64,000 nucleotides of DNA from G047528255 sp047528255 (GTDB lineage Bacteria > Bacteroidota > Bacteroidia > Flavobacteriales > Blattabacteriaceae), in the NCBI GenBank assembly GCA_047528255.1, contig CP180024.1, positions 682,001 to 746,000 on the forward strand, in the 5' to 3' direction. The position numbers were made by a program, and so were the translations under genes. The notes beneath the pieces are model-generated. The model saw nothing but the letters and a program-made list of their open reading frames with translations. It searched no databases and was not told where the DNA came from. Each line of letters begins with the position of its first letter. The first letter of the stretch is position 1. This document shows, piece after piece, positions 22,383 through 30,706 of this stretch.

Positions 22383-24008
22383 ATGATGAAGGTTTTTTTT
22401 TTCGCTATGTGTACCGGAATATTGATGGGGCTTGCTTGGCCAACTAAGGGCTTTACATGGTTGATTTTCGTTGGGTTTGTTCCGTTGTTGTGGGCTGTAG
22501 AAAGATGGATAGAAGAAACGAGAAAACGAAAGTTTTTTTGTTTGTTCGCCTCGGCTTATTCGGCTTTTTTTCTATGGAATGCCATAACGGTGTGTTGGTT
22601 ACATTATGCCCAGCATCCTGATGGCTCATATGCATGGGAAGCTTATATCCCTCCTGTAGTGCTCAACGCGCTGCTTATGACTGTAATATTTTTGTTGTAC
22701 ACTTGGGCAAGAAAGAGATTAGGCAAGAAATTAGGACAGCTTTTTTTGTTATGTCTTTGGATTTCTTTTGAGAAGCTTCATTTCGAATGGGAGTTTGCCT
22801 GGCCGTGGTTGAATTTGGGTAATGGACTGGCTGATCACAATCGATGGATACAATGGTACGAGTATACGGGTAGTTTGGGAGGGTCTTTATGGGTTTTGCT
22901 GGTCAACTTAGGGTTTTTTAACGCCTTTGAGAGGTATCGAAACACGTGGAATCGTATGGCTCTATACAAAAATCTTTCCTTGAATTTGGGTTTGATTATT
23001 ATACCTATCGGTATTTCTTATTGGATTTATGACTGCTATGAAGAAAAAGGGCCGGAATTTGAATTTGTCGTTTTGCAGCCTAATGTCGATCCATATGCTA
23101 ATAAATACTCGACTTCATCCGGTGAGCTTGCTCAACAATTAACCCGTTTAGCCCAAAGCTCGATTACCGATAGGACTTCTTTTGTGTTGGCTCCGGAAAC
23201 TTCTTTACCGGGATACGGAAGAATTCGAATCCGTGATTTGGAATATAATAGTGGCGTGATTCTACTCAAAAATTATTTGAGAAAACACCCTCAACTAGCT
23301 TTCATTATGGGGATAGAATTGTATGATGAATACACCACACGGGAAGTTGCCGGAGAATCTGCTACCTTCATCCCGAAAATCAACCGTTGGATAGATGTAT
23401 TCAATTCAGCCATGCTGATTGACGCTTCCGATAATTTGCAAATCTATCACAAATCTAAGCTTGTACCTGGAGTAGAAATCTTTCCCTATAAAAGGATCTT
23501 CGAACCCTTGTTGGGAAATCTTCTGCTTGATTTCGGAGGGACAGTGATGGGCCATAGTTATAAGATAGCTTCCTTAATGCTGGAGTGCCCTAAAATCGGA
23601 ATCAATATTGCTCCCATAATCTGCTACGAATCTGTTTTCGGAGAATACGTCAGTCAATCAGTTCTAAACGGTGCGCAATACATCTGTATTCTTACCAATG
23701 ACGCATGGTGGGCGACGTCCGAAGGCCACAAACAGCATTTCGCTTACGCTCGTTTACGAGCCATTGAAAACAGACGGTCTATCGCTCGCTCGGCTAATAC
23801 GGGTGTGTCAGCTTTTATCGATCAGAGGGGGGATGTCATTGCTTCACTCCCTTATGGCGAAGAGGGGGGAATACGCTGTAGTATTCAGGCTAATAATGAA
23901 AAAACTTTTTATACCCTTTATGGGGATGTCATAGCACGTGTAGCTCTTTTTCTTGGCGGAATACTTTTTTCCTATGCTCTAGCGCATCAGTTTATAGGCA
24001 GAAATTAG
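22383..24008 (+). CDS. lnt: Apolipoprotein N-acyltransferase
   Basis: About 541 residues from the ATG at 22383 (a second ATG follows at 22386). An in-frame TTG at 22332 is rejected because it lies upstream of the predicted promoter boxes. Lnt adds the third acyl chain to outer-membrane lipoproteins at the inner membrane. The N-terminal part has several hydrophobic helices (MGLAWPTKGFTWLIFVGFVPLLWAV), then a nitrilase-type domain. Catalytic triad candidates are Glu in APETSLPG, Lys in YHKSKLVPGVE and Cys in PIICYESVFG. HFAYARLRAIENRRSIARSANTG, typical of the family, follows, and a last helix precedes the end. It stands alone between IS fossils. Its presence means triacylated lipoproteins and a Gram-negative envelope. 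Confidence 0.94.
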   Translation: MMKVFFFAMCTGILMGLAWPTKGFTWLIFVGFVPLLWAVERWIEETRKRKFFCLFASAYSAFFLWNAITVCWLHYAQHPDGSYAWEAYIPPVVLNALLMTVIFLLYTWARKRLGKKLGQLFLLCLWISFEKLHFEWEFAWPWLNLGNGLADHNRWIQWYEYTGSLGGSLWVLLVNLGFFNAFERYRNTWNRMALYKNLSLNLGLIIIPIGISYWIYDCYEEKGPEFEFVVLQPNVDPYANKYSTSSGELAQQLTRLAQSSITDRTSFVLAPETSLPGYGRIRIRDLEYNSGVILLKNYLRKHPQLAFIMGIELYDEYTTREVAGESATFIPKINRWIDVFNSAMLIDASDNLQIYHKSKLVPGVEIFPYKRIFEPLLGNLLLDFGGTVMGHSYKIASLMLECPKIGINIAPIICYESVFGEYVSQSVLNGAQYICILTNDAWWATSEGHKQHFAYARLRAIENRRSIARSANTGVSAFIDQRGDVIASLPYGEEGGIRCSIQANNEKTFYTLYGDVIARVALFLGGILFSYALAHQFIGRN

Positions 24009-24101
24009 CTCTTTTATTTATAATGCATTATTGGCAGGAGTAAAGAATTCTTTGATCCACCAGTTACACGATTTCTTAATATAAGTGTAATTCAAATGAC
24101 T

Positions 24102-25353
24102 GAATAATGTTGCATAAGAGAAGGGGTAAAATATTTGTAAAGAAATATATTGTTTCCTTTATTTGGATTAGGAAATAAAAGAAGATCTGGCTCTATGCTG
24201 AGAAGCACCTCACAAATAAGTTTTAGCGAACTATACATCGAATGTTCTACCATAAAATTCAGCTTTTCAAAATCTTAAACACCTTGATAAACTGGGAAGT
24301 GATGAAAAAAGAAATAAAAAAATGTATCAAAAAAACAAAGAATAAAAGCCAACCTGGCTATAGTGGAATAGCGTTATTTAACGATGATGCTTTTGAATCA
24401 CTGGTATGATTTCACTGATGTAGTGAACGGAAGAATTGGTAAAAGATTCTATAAACTGCATACGTTTTTGTGGTTTTCGATTGGAAGATTAGATCCCATA
24501 TCATACGATTCTATGAAAATTTCGCAATGAAATAGTAGCCAAAAAAGCATATGATCGTTTACTGAAAAAGATCAATAAGGAATTAGAACAGCGTCAGGTA
24601 TAGTTAAAAAAGGAGTGATCGTAGATGCCAGTATTACAGTGAGTCCCTTTGCTTCAAAGGGAGCTCCTACGTACGTAGTGAAAGATCGAAAGGAAGAGGG
24701 GAAAAAGCAAATATTTTCAAAGAAAAACAAGGGTAAAAAAGAGACTCAATCAGGAGTAGACACTCAAGGAAAATGGCTCAAGAAATCAGGTAAACTCTAC
24801 TACGGATACAAGAAGCACATAGGGTGGATAAAATGGAATGATACTAGTGTACATAGCATAGCACCAATGAGCATGATAGTAGAGGGCTAAAACCATTAAT
24901 AAGCAAACTAAGATATAACCCCCAGAAAAGTATATGCAGACAAAGGCCACCAAGTGCCAGCCAACGTATCTTACTTTCATAGTCTAGGCATCAAAGACCT
25001 TATACAGAAAAAAGCCTATAGGAAGCGTCCCTTAAGTAGGGATACTTATATTATTCAAGATAATTAGTGAGTAAAACTAGATGGGTAGTAGAACGTACTT
25101 TTGGCAGTATAAAACGTTGGTTTGGATCAGGAAAGGATCGTTACAAAGGATTAGCTCGTGTGCATGCCCATCATCTTATGGAGGCTATGGCGCATAATTT
25201 GTATCGCTTACCTGGATTTATTATGCGCTTTCCATAAAAATAGATATAATTAATATAATTTATAATCAACAGTTTTCGAATACAATGTGAAAGCCTAAAT
25301 CTACATTTTCTCTAATGAGATCTCATCTAGGAAATGAATAAAACAATGGTCTC
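24102..25353 (+). mobile_element. IS5-like element, near full length, dead transposase
   Basis: Left end GAATAATGTTGCATAAG at 24102; right end AAAACAATGGTCTC at 25353 with ~17 bp missing near the right tip. Fragment 24615-24890 reads MIVDASITVSPFASKG...VKDRKEEGKKQ, then SGVDTQGKWLKKSGKLYYGY and loses frame after KKHIGW. Confidence 0.87.
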
Positions 25354-25510
25354 TATTTTTTTTATTGTCTTTTGATAAGAAATATATCTACTTGAGGATT
25401 AGCTATATAGTAAAAATTCTGTCTACAATAAGATTACTATGCAATAGTTTTTTCTATTCATTCAGCTAAGGTTATTTCTTCAAATAAATAGCCTTTTTAG
25501 GGGAAATATT

Positions 25511-25518
25511 TATTTTTG
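25511..25518 (+). promoter_or_regulatory. -7 box of the M42 peptidase gene
   Basis: TATTTTTG fits TAnnTTTG. A start near 25525 leaves a leader of about 10 nt. The rest of 25354-25510 is A/T-rich with no gene seen. Confidence 0.5.
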
Positions 25519-25534
25519 GCTAAAAAATTTTATC

Positions 25535-26626
25535 ATGAGTAGCCCATTATCTTATTCGATCGGAAAAAACGCAGTACAATTTTTAGAGGAGTACTTAAAT
25601 ACAGCTTCTCCTACCGGCTACGAGAGCTCCGGGCAAAAAGTTTGGAAGTCTTACATAAAATCTTATGTCGATGAGATTCGGGTAGACGCTTACGGCACTG
25701 TTGTAGGGGTCATCAATCCAGAGAAGGATTATAAAGTGGTTATCGAAGCCCATTCCGATGAAATCTCATGGTATGTAAATTATATCACGGATGATGGTTT
25801 GATTTACGTTGTTCGCAATGGAGGATCCGACCATCAGATTGCTCCGTCCAAGCGTGTCCACATCCATACGGAGAAAGGAATGGTGGACGGTGTTTTCGGT
25901 TGGCCTGCCATACATACGAGAAAACCATCTGAAGAAAAGTCTCCCAGTGTGGATACTCTTTTTGTCGACGTAGGCGCTGCCGACAAAAAGGAAGTGGAAA
26001 AACTCGGAATCCATGTGGGGTGTGTGATCACTTATCCAGATGAATTTTTTATTTTGAATGATCGGAATTTCGTCTGTCGCGCATTGGATAATCGCATAGG
26101 AGGCTTTATGATTGCTGAAGTGGCCTGTATGATCAAAGAAAACAAGATCGATCTGCCCTTTGGTCTCTATGTGGTCAATTCCGTGCAAGAAGAAGTCGGT
26201 TTGAGAGGAGCCGAGATGATTGCACACACGATCCGCCCCGATTTGGCCATCGTCACAGATGTGTCTCACGATACTTCTACACCGATGATCGACAAAAAGG
26301 TGCAGGGGGATATCAAATGTGGTTTAGGCCCGGTGATCAGTTATTCCCCTGCTGTACAAAACAATTTGAGAAAGCTCATCATCGATGTGGCAGAGAAGTA
26401 CAAATTGGCTTTCCAAAGATTGGCCTCGTCTCGATATACGGGGACCGATACCGATGCCTTTGCTTATTCAAACGGAGGTGTCGTTTCTGCTTTGATCTCT
26501 TTACCGCTTCGTTACATGCACACTACTGTAGAGATGGTGCAAAAAAAAGATGTCGAACAAGTGATTCATCTCATGTTTGAAACCTTGAAGGAGATCCGTC
26601 CAGATCATAACTTCAAATATCTCTAA
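25535..26626 (+). CDS. M42-family metallo-aminopeptidase (glutamyl/leucyl aminopeptidase-like)
   Basis: A 363-residue protein of normal M42 length. These cytoplasmic, dodecameric di-zinc enzymes trim N-terminal residues from peptides. Metal and catalytic residues are visible: His in VIEAHSDEISW, Asp in FVCRALDNRIGG, the Glu pair in NSVQEEVGLRGAE, Asp in AIVTDVSHDTSTP, and His in LPLRYMHTTVEM near the C-terminus. SRYTGTDTDAF matches the family's late loop. The ATG follows an A-rich stretch (GCTAAAAAATTTTATC) with no Shine-Dalgarno site. It stands alone; a weak hairpin follows. Older annotations call such proteins endoglucanase M or FrvX, but peptidase activity is the supported family role. Confidence 0.92.
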   Translation: MSSPLSYSIGKNAVQFLEEYLNTASPTGYESSGQKVWKSYIKSYVDEIRVDAYGTVVGVINPEKDYKVVIEAHSDEISWYVNYITDDGLIYVVRNGGSDHQIAPSKRVHIHTEKGMVDGVFGWPAIHTRKPSEEKSPSVDTLFVDVGAADKKEVEKLGIHVGCVITYPDEFFILNDRNFVCRALDNRIGGFMIAEVACMIKENKIDLPFGLYVVNSVQEEVGLRGAEMIAHTIRPDLAIVTDVSHDTSTPMIDKKVQGDIKCGLGPVISYSPAVQNNLRKLIIDVAEKYKLAFQRLASSRYTGTDTDAFAYSNGGVVSALISLPLRYMHTTVEMVQKKDVEQVIHLMFETLKEIRPDHNFKYL

Positions 26627-26631
26627 GTTCG

Positions 26632-26665
26632 AGAACGACTCTATGGTTTAAGCGGCGTTCTTTTT
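26632..26665 (+). terminator. Possible terminator after the M42 gene
   Basis: AGAACG (26632-26637) pairs with CGTTCT (26656-26661), followed by TTTTT. The loop is long (18 nt), so the call is weak. Confidence 0.35.
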
Positions 26666-26684
26666 CCTTTTCTTTTTGAGGTGT

Positions 26685-27219
26685 GAGAGCCTTCTATTAA
26701 GGGTAGATTACGGTTATTCAAGCTCCTAGATTGGCTTTGTTGGAGATGATCTAGATTTATTCTTTAACATTGTATTCGAAATACTATTGATTATAAATTA
26801 ATTAATTATATCTATTGTTATAAACAGCTCATAATGATCCCAGGGAAACGATGCAAATTATACGACATAGCCTCCATAAGCGACTAGGTATGCACACGAG
26901 CTAAGTCCTTTTTAACTAGCCTTTTCTGATCCAGGAACAGCGCTTTATACTGCCAAAAGTAGTTCTGCTACCCATAGGGTTTATTCACTAACTTGTTGAA
27001 TAATGTAGCTATTCTAGCTTAATGGAGGTGTTAAGACTTTCTTCTATATACGATCTTTGATAGCTCGACTATGAAAATAAGGAACGTTGGCTGGAACTTG
27101 GTAATATTTGTCTATATATACTTCTCTGGACTTATATTCTAGTTTGCTTATTAATATCTTTAGCCTTCTCCTATCATGCTCATTGGCTGCTACACTATGT
27201 ACTACTAGTATCATTCCAT
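26685..27219 (-). mobile_element. IS5-like right-half fragment
   Basis: GAGAGCCTTCTATTAAGGG at 26685 to GTATCATTCCAT at 27219, where an oppositely oriented left end abuts. The frame 27044-27232 reads MILVVHSVAANEHDRRRLK and LISKLEYKSREVYIDKYYQV. Confidence 0.82.
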
Positions 27220-27274
27220 GAGAACGTTGCATGGGAGAAGTAGATTAAAATATTTGTAAATCAATATATTGTTT
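27220..27274 (+). mobile_element. Solo IS left end
   Basis: GAGAACGTTGCATGGGAGAAG to CAATATATTGTTTC, cut at the recurrent GTTTC site by the next, inverted copy. Confidence 0.78.
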
Positions 27275-27695
27275 CGATACCATTGTGTTAATGGTGGATT
27301 ACCTTTATTCAAGCTCCTAGATCGGCTTCGTTAGAGACGATGTAAATTGAATCTTTCATATTGTATTCGAAATCTATTGATTATAAATTAATTAATTACA
27401 TCTATTTTTATGAACAGTGCATAATAAAACCAGAATGCGATACAAATTATGCACCATAGCCTCCTCCATAAGATGCTGGGCATGCACACGCGCTAATCCT
27501 GTAACGAACCTTTCCAGATCTAAATCAACGCTTTATACTACAAAAAGTACGTTCTACTCCCCATCGAGTTTTACTCACTAATTCGTCGAATAATATAACT
27601 ATCCTACTTAATGGACGGTTCTTATCGGCTTTCTTCTGTATACGGTCTTTTATGCCTCGACTATGAAACTAAGACACGTTGGCTGTCAATTGGTA
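27275..27695 (-). mobile_element. IS5-like right-end fragment, left arm of a palindrome
   Basis: GATACCATTGTGTTAATGG inward for about 420 bp, ending at GGCTGTCAATTGGTA where the mirrored fragment starts. Confidence 0.82.
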
Positions 27696-28098
27696 TCTTA
27701 CTTTCATAGTCGAGGCATCCAAAGACCGTATACAGAAAAAAGTCCATAGGCCCCGTCCATTAAGTATGGATAGCTATATTATTCGACATAATTAGTGAGT
27801 AAAACCCGATGGGGAAGTAGAACGTACTTTTTGTAGTATAAATCGTTGGTTTGGATATGGAAAGGTTCGTTACAGGATTAGCGCGTGTGCATGCCCAGTA
27901 TCTTATGGAGGAGGCTATGGTGCATAATTTGTATCGAATCCTGGTATTATTATGCACTGTCCATAAAAATAGATATAATTAATTAATTTATAATTAACAG
28001 ATTTCGAATATAATGTGAAAGACTAAATTTACATCGTCTCTAACGAATCCGTTCTAGGAGCTTGAATAAAGGTAATCCACCATTAACACAATGGTATC
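27696..28098 (+). mobile_element. IS5-like right-end fragment, right arm of a palindrome
   Basis: Starts TCTTACTTTCATAGTCGAGG and ends ...CCATTAACACAATGGTATC. It encodes HSLR-like remnants of the C-terminus on the plus strand. Confidence 0.82.
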
Positions 28099-28423
28099 GC
28101 TATATTATTCAATAAATTAGTTGAGTAAAACCCGATAGGTAGTAGAACGTACTTTTGGCAGTATAAAGCGTTGATTTGGACCAGGAAAGGATCGTTATAA
28201 AGGATTAGCTCATGTGCATGGCCTAGTCTCTTATGAGACGATGGCTCATAATTTTTATCGTTACTCTGGCATTATTATGCGCTGTTCATAAAAATGAATA
28301 TAGTTATATTAACTCATAATCAATAGTTTTTCGAATACAATATGAAAGACTAAATCTACATCGTCTCCAATGAAACCATCTAGGCTTTTAATAAGCCTAA
28401 TACATCGTTAACACAATGGTCTC
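28099..28423 (+). mobile_element. IS5-like 3' fragment
   Basis: GCTATATTATTCAATAAATT to AACACAATGGTCTC. It starts at the same internal point as the fragment at 7923. Confidence 0.78.
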
Positions 28424-28485
28424 AATAAATGAACCCATATCGCTTAAATATTTATATCTGAAAAGATCTATAACTTTACGTGCGT

Positions 28486-28498
28486 TTTGCGACGCAAA
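28486..28498. repeat. Small palindrome TTTGCG-A-CGCAAA
   Basis: A 13-nt inverted repeat in the 28424-28579 gap, about 80 nt before the thioredoxin-like gene. It could be an operator, but nothing else supports that. The following A/T sequence resembles an IS right-end remnant. Confidence 0.25.
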
Positions 28499-28579
28499 TA
28501 GATATAATTAATATATTAAATACCTTTTCTAAATTATTAATCGATCTGTTCACCTACTCCAAATTTAAATTACTCTCAA

Positions 28580-29155
28580 ATGAAGTGGCGTCATATTTTG
28601 GATATCATTGTCCCGTTGATTATCATGTGGTGGATTATATACACACCGCCCGGTAATAAAATTCGACAAAATTTTTTAAATTGGCTATCAGGTGAAAAAA
28701 CTGTTAATTCGAATAAAAACATCAGTCCGCGAAATGTGTTAATAGAGTCTGATTTTCAATCGAGACTAAGGGCAATGGACGGGAGCATTATGGATTTTTC
28801 CCAAGCTAGAGGTAAAGTTATTTTGATGCATTTTCTGAGCAGTTCTTGCGAGCTTTGTCTTCAAAAAATCGCGCTGATGCAAGATCTTTATGATACCTAT
28901 AAGGATAAAGTGACTTTTCTGCTTGTATCTAAAGATGAAAAACAAGATAAAGTTTTTGAGTTTATGAGAACCAATGGGTATACTATAAATGTGTATTATC
29001 CTATCGATCCTCCCATTGATAAACTCATCAAGACGGACAAGGTTTCATGGATTTTCATTGCTAAAAATGGAGTAATCAGTGTAGAAAAATTGGGAACTAA
29101 GACTCCAGATAAGAATCAGGTTATGAAAAAATTGGAATCTTTATTGGCGTTTTGA
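28580..29155 (+). CDS. Membrane-anchored thioredoxin-like (TlpA/redoxin) protein
   Basis: A 191-residue protein with one N-terminal membrane helix (DIIVPLIIMWWIIYTPPG), then a thioredoxin-like domain expected in the periplasm. The strand VILMHFLSSSCELCLQKIALMQDLYDTY contains the CxxC pair (CELC, about residues 94-97) at the start of the first active-site helix. VTFLLVSKDE and VSWIFIAKNGVISVEKLG are the next strands. The cis-proline expected just before the WIFIA strand is not visible (KVSW instead of a Pro-containing turn), which is unusual for an active oxidoreductase. A role in reducing periplasmic disulfides, perhaps for cytochrome c maturation, is inference. The stop is 4 nt before miaA, so the two likely form one transcript. 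No clear promoter box was found. Confidence 0.82.
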   Translation: MKWRHILDIIVPLIIMWWIIYTPPGNKIRQNFLNWLSGEKTVNSNKNISPRNVLIESDFQSRLRAMDGSIMDFSQARGKVILMHFLSSSCELCLQKIALMQDLYDTYKDKVTFLLVSKDEKQDKVFEFMRTNGYTINVYYPIDPPIDKLIKTDKVSWIFIAKNGVISVEKLGTKTPDKNQVMKKLESLLAF

Positions 29156-29159
29156 GGCC

Positions 29160-30080
29160 ATGAAGACTTTGATTTCAATAGTAGGGCCTACGGCTGTCGG
29201 AAAAACATCGCTTTCTGTTTTTTTGGCTCGAGTATTCGATACGGAGATTCTTTCTTGTGACTCACGGCAGTTTTACAAGGAATTGAGAATAGGAACAGCC
29301 ATGCCTTCCGCTGCTGAGCTTGATACTGCTCCTCATCATTTTGTGGGACATTTGAGTGTGCATCAATTATATACGGCTGGGGATTTTGAAAAAGACGCTT
29401 TACAAAAACTTCGTGAATTGTTTTCAAGGTTTGATATGGTCGTTATGGTCGGTGGTTCAGGTTTGTATGAGCGGGCTGTGACAGAGGGGTTGGATGATTT
29501 TCCTGAGGTATCTTCAGCTATTAGAGAGGGTTGGGTTTCCTTGTTAAAGGAAAAAGGATTGACTTTTTTGCAGGAAACGCTCAGACACAGAGATCTGAGC
29601 TATTATCAAAGTGTAGATCTTCACAATCCTCATCGGTTGATTCGTGCCTTGACGGTGATAGAGACTACGGGAAGACCTTTTTCGTCCTTTCGTAAAAAAT
29701 CGCTTGCTCCGCGTAATTTTCGTTTGGTCAGGATCGGGCTGACCTTGCCTAGAGATCAAATCTACCGAGGTATCGATCGGAGGGTGGATGAGATGATGGA
29801 AAGGGGGCTGCTACAGGAGGCTGAACAATGGTATTCTTACAAGAATTTGAATGCTTTACAAACGATAGGGTATAGGGAGCTTTTCCAATATATAGAGAGG
29901 GAATTTACGCTTTCAGAGGCGGTTGGGGAGATCAAAAAAAATACTCGTTGTTATGCCAAACATCAGCTCACTTGGTATAGGAGAGATGCTTCTCTTACTT
30001 GGTTTTCTGTAGAAGATAGGGAAGGAATATTGGATTTCGTACGTAAGGTTTTAGATGTAGAAACGGGGGGTCATCGGTGA
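29160..30080 (+). CDS. miaA: tRNA dimethylallyltransferase
   Basis: A 306-residue protein of normal length. It adds a dimethylallyl group to A37 of tRNAs that read codons starting with U. Signatures in order: P-loop VGPTAVGKTS (about 8-17), SCDSRQFYKELRIGTAMPS with the DSRQ/Y pattern, HHFVGHLSVHQLYTAGDF, GGSGLY, LTLPRDQIYRGIDRRVDEMMERGL, IGYRE, and RCYAKHQLTWYRRD near the end. The start is 4 nt after the upstream gene. The 3' end overlaps the convergent hisIE by 10 bp (30071-30080), so transcripts from the two sides would be complementary at their ends. Confidence 0.95.
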   Translation: MKTLISIVGPTAVGKTSLSVFLARVFDTEILSCDSRQFYKELRIGTAMPSAAELDTAPHHFVGHLSVHQLYTAGDFEKDALQKLRELFSRFDMVVMVGGSGLYERAVTEGLDDFPEVSSAIREGWVSLLKEKGLTFLQETLRHRDLSYYQSVDLHNPHRLIRALTVIETTGRPFSSFRKKSLAPRNFRLVRIGLTLPRDQIYRGIDRRVDEMMERGLLQEAEQWYSYKNLNALQTIGYRELFQYIEREFTLSEAVGEIKKNTRCYAKHQLTWYRRDASLTWFSVEDREGILDFVRKVLDVETGGHR

Positions 30081-30706
30081 ATCTTGTTTTTGAGGTTGTC
30101 TATTTTGTGGACGATCTTTCCGCGTTCTTGTCTTTTTTTCAAGACTTTTACGATGTCTTTGAAATGAAATCCTTTGAAGTTCAATAGGACCAAAAAATGA
30201 AAGATCAAATCGGCTCCTTCATTTAAAAAGGCTTTTTCGTTATTTTGGTCTTTGGCTTCGATAATGAATTCGGTGGCTTCCTCTCCTACTTTTTGTGCGA
30301 TTTTGTTTAGACCGCTTCTAAATAAGGAAGAAGTGTATGATTTTTCGTCACCGTACAGTCTACGATTTTCAATGATTTTTTCGAGTTCGTTTATGAAATC
30401 AAATTTGTTATTTTTTTCATTGATTTCTCCCCATGCTGTGGTTTGATATTTTTGCGTGGGAATGACTTGAATCAACAGTGTATCTTGGTTTTTGTTGAGA
30501 TGAATCTGTTTGATTTGCAAGTAGTTGTTGTTAGTCTTTTGTTCTTTAGTAGTTTTTCTGAGATGGATACAATTGCTTTTAATGGTTCTTTCCAATGCTG
30601 TTTGATCCATTTTATCTGTGTCAAGTATGATTTTCGTTCGATAGTCTTGCAAGATGACGGTTATTGCTCCGTTGATCTCTTTGAGAGGAAACTTAATTTT
30701 TTTCAT
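30071..30706 (-). CDS. hisIE: HisIE-type fusion with degenerate HisI half and intact HisE (phosphoribosyl-ATP pyrophosphohydrolase) half
   Basis: A 211-residue protein with the length and layout of HisIE. The C-terminal half (about 107-211) is a good HisE: FINELEKIIENRR, then SYTSSLFRSGLNKIAQKVGE and LNEGADLIFHFLVLL. The N-terminal HisI half still aligns (LQDYRTKIILD...MDQTALERTI...QDTLLIQV) but has lost the features of phosphoribosyl-AMP cyclohydrolase. The SRSR...LWTKGE(T/S)SGN block is replaced by a shortened LRKTTKEQKTNNN. The DCDxD and CHTG...C metal cysteines are replaced by HLNKNQ and PTQKYQTTAW. The frame is open, so this is not a simple pseudogene. It overlaps the upstream aminotransferase by 14 nt and has no other his genes beside it. 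Confidence 0.85.
   Translation of the reverse strand: MKKIKFPLKEINGAITVILQDYRTKIILDTDKMDQTALERTIKSNCIHLRKTTKEQKTNNNYLQIKQIHLNKNQDTLLIQVIPTQKYQTTAWGEINEKNNKFDFINELEKIIENRRLYGDEKSYTSSLFRSGLNKIAQKVGEEATEFIIEAKDQNNEKAFLNEGADLIFHFLVLLNFKGFHFKDIVKVLKKRQERGKIVHKIDNLKNKIHR

Larger units (their letters stand above)
27275..28098. repeat. ~820-bp imperfect palindrome of two IS right ends
   Basis: The two arms share variants not seen in other copies here (ATTACCTTTATTCAAGCTC, CCTCCTCCATAAGA, CACACGCGCTAATCCTGTAACG, GTCGAATAATAT). This points to an inverted duplication or conversion, not two independent insertions. Both tips read GATACCATTG, and the centre is near 27695. Confidence 0.8.

Noticed and set aside
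28486..28498. TTTGCG-A-CGCAAA palindrome as a defined operator
   Set aside because: Single occurrence, no matching site elsewhere in the window and no adjacent regulator; kept only as a low-confidence repeat.
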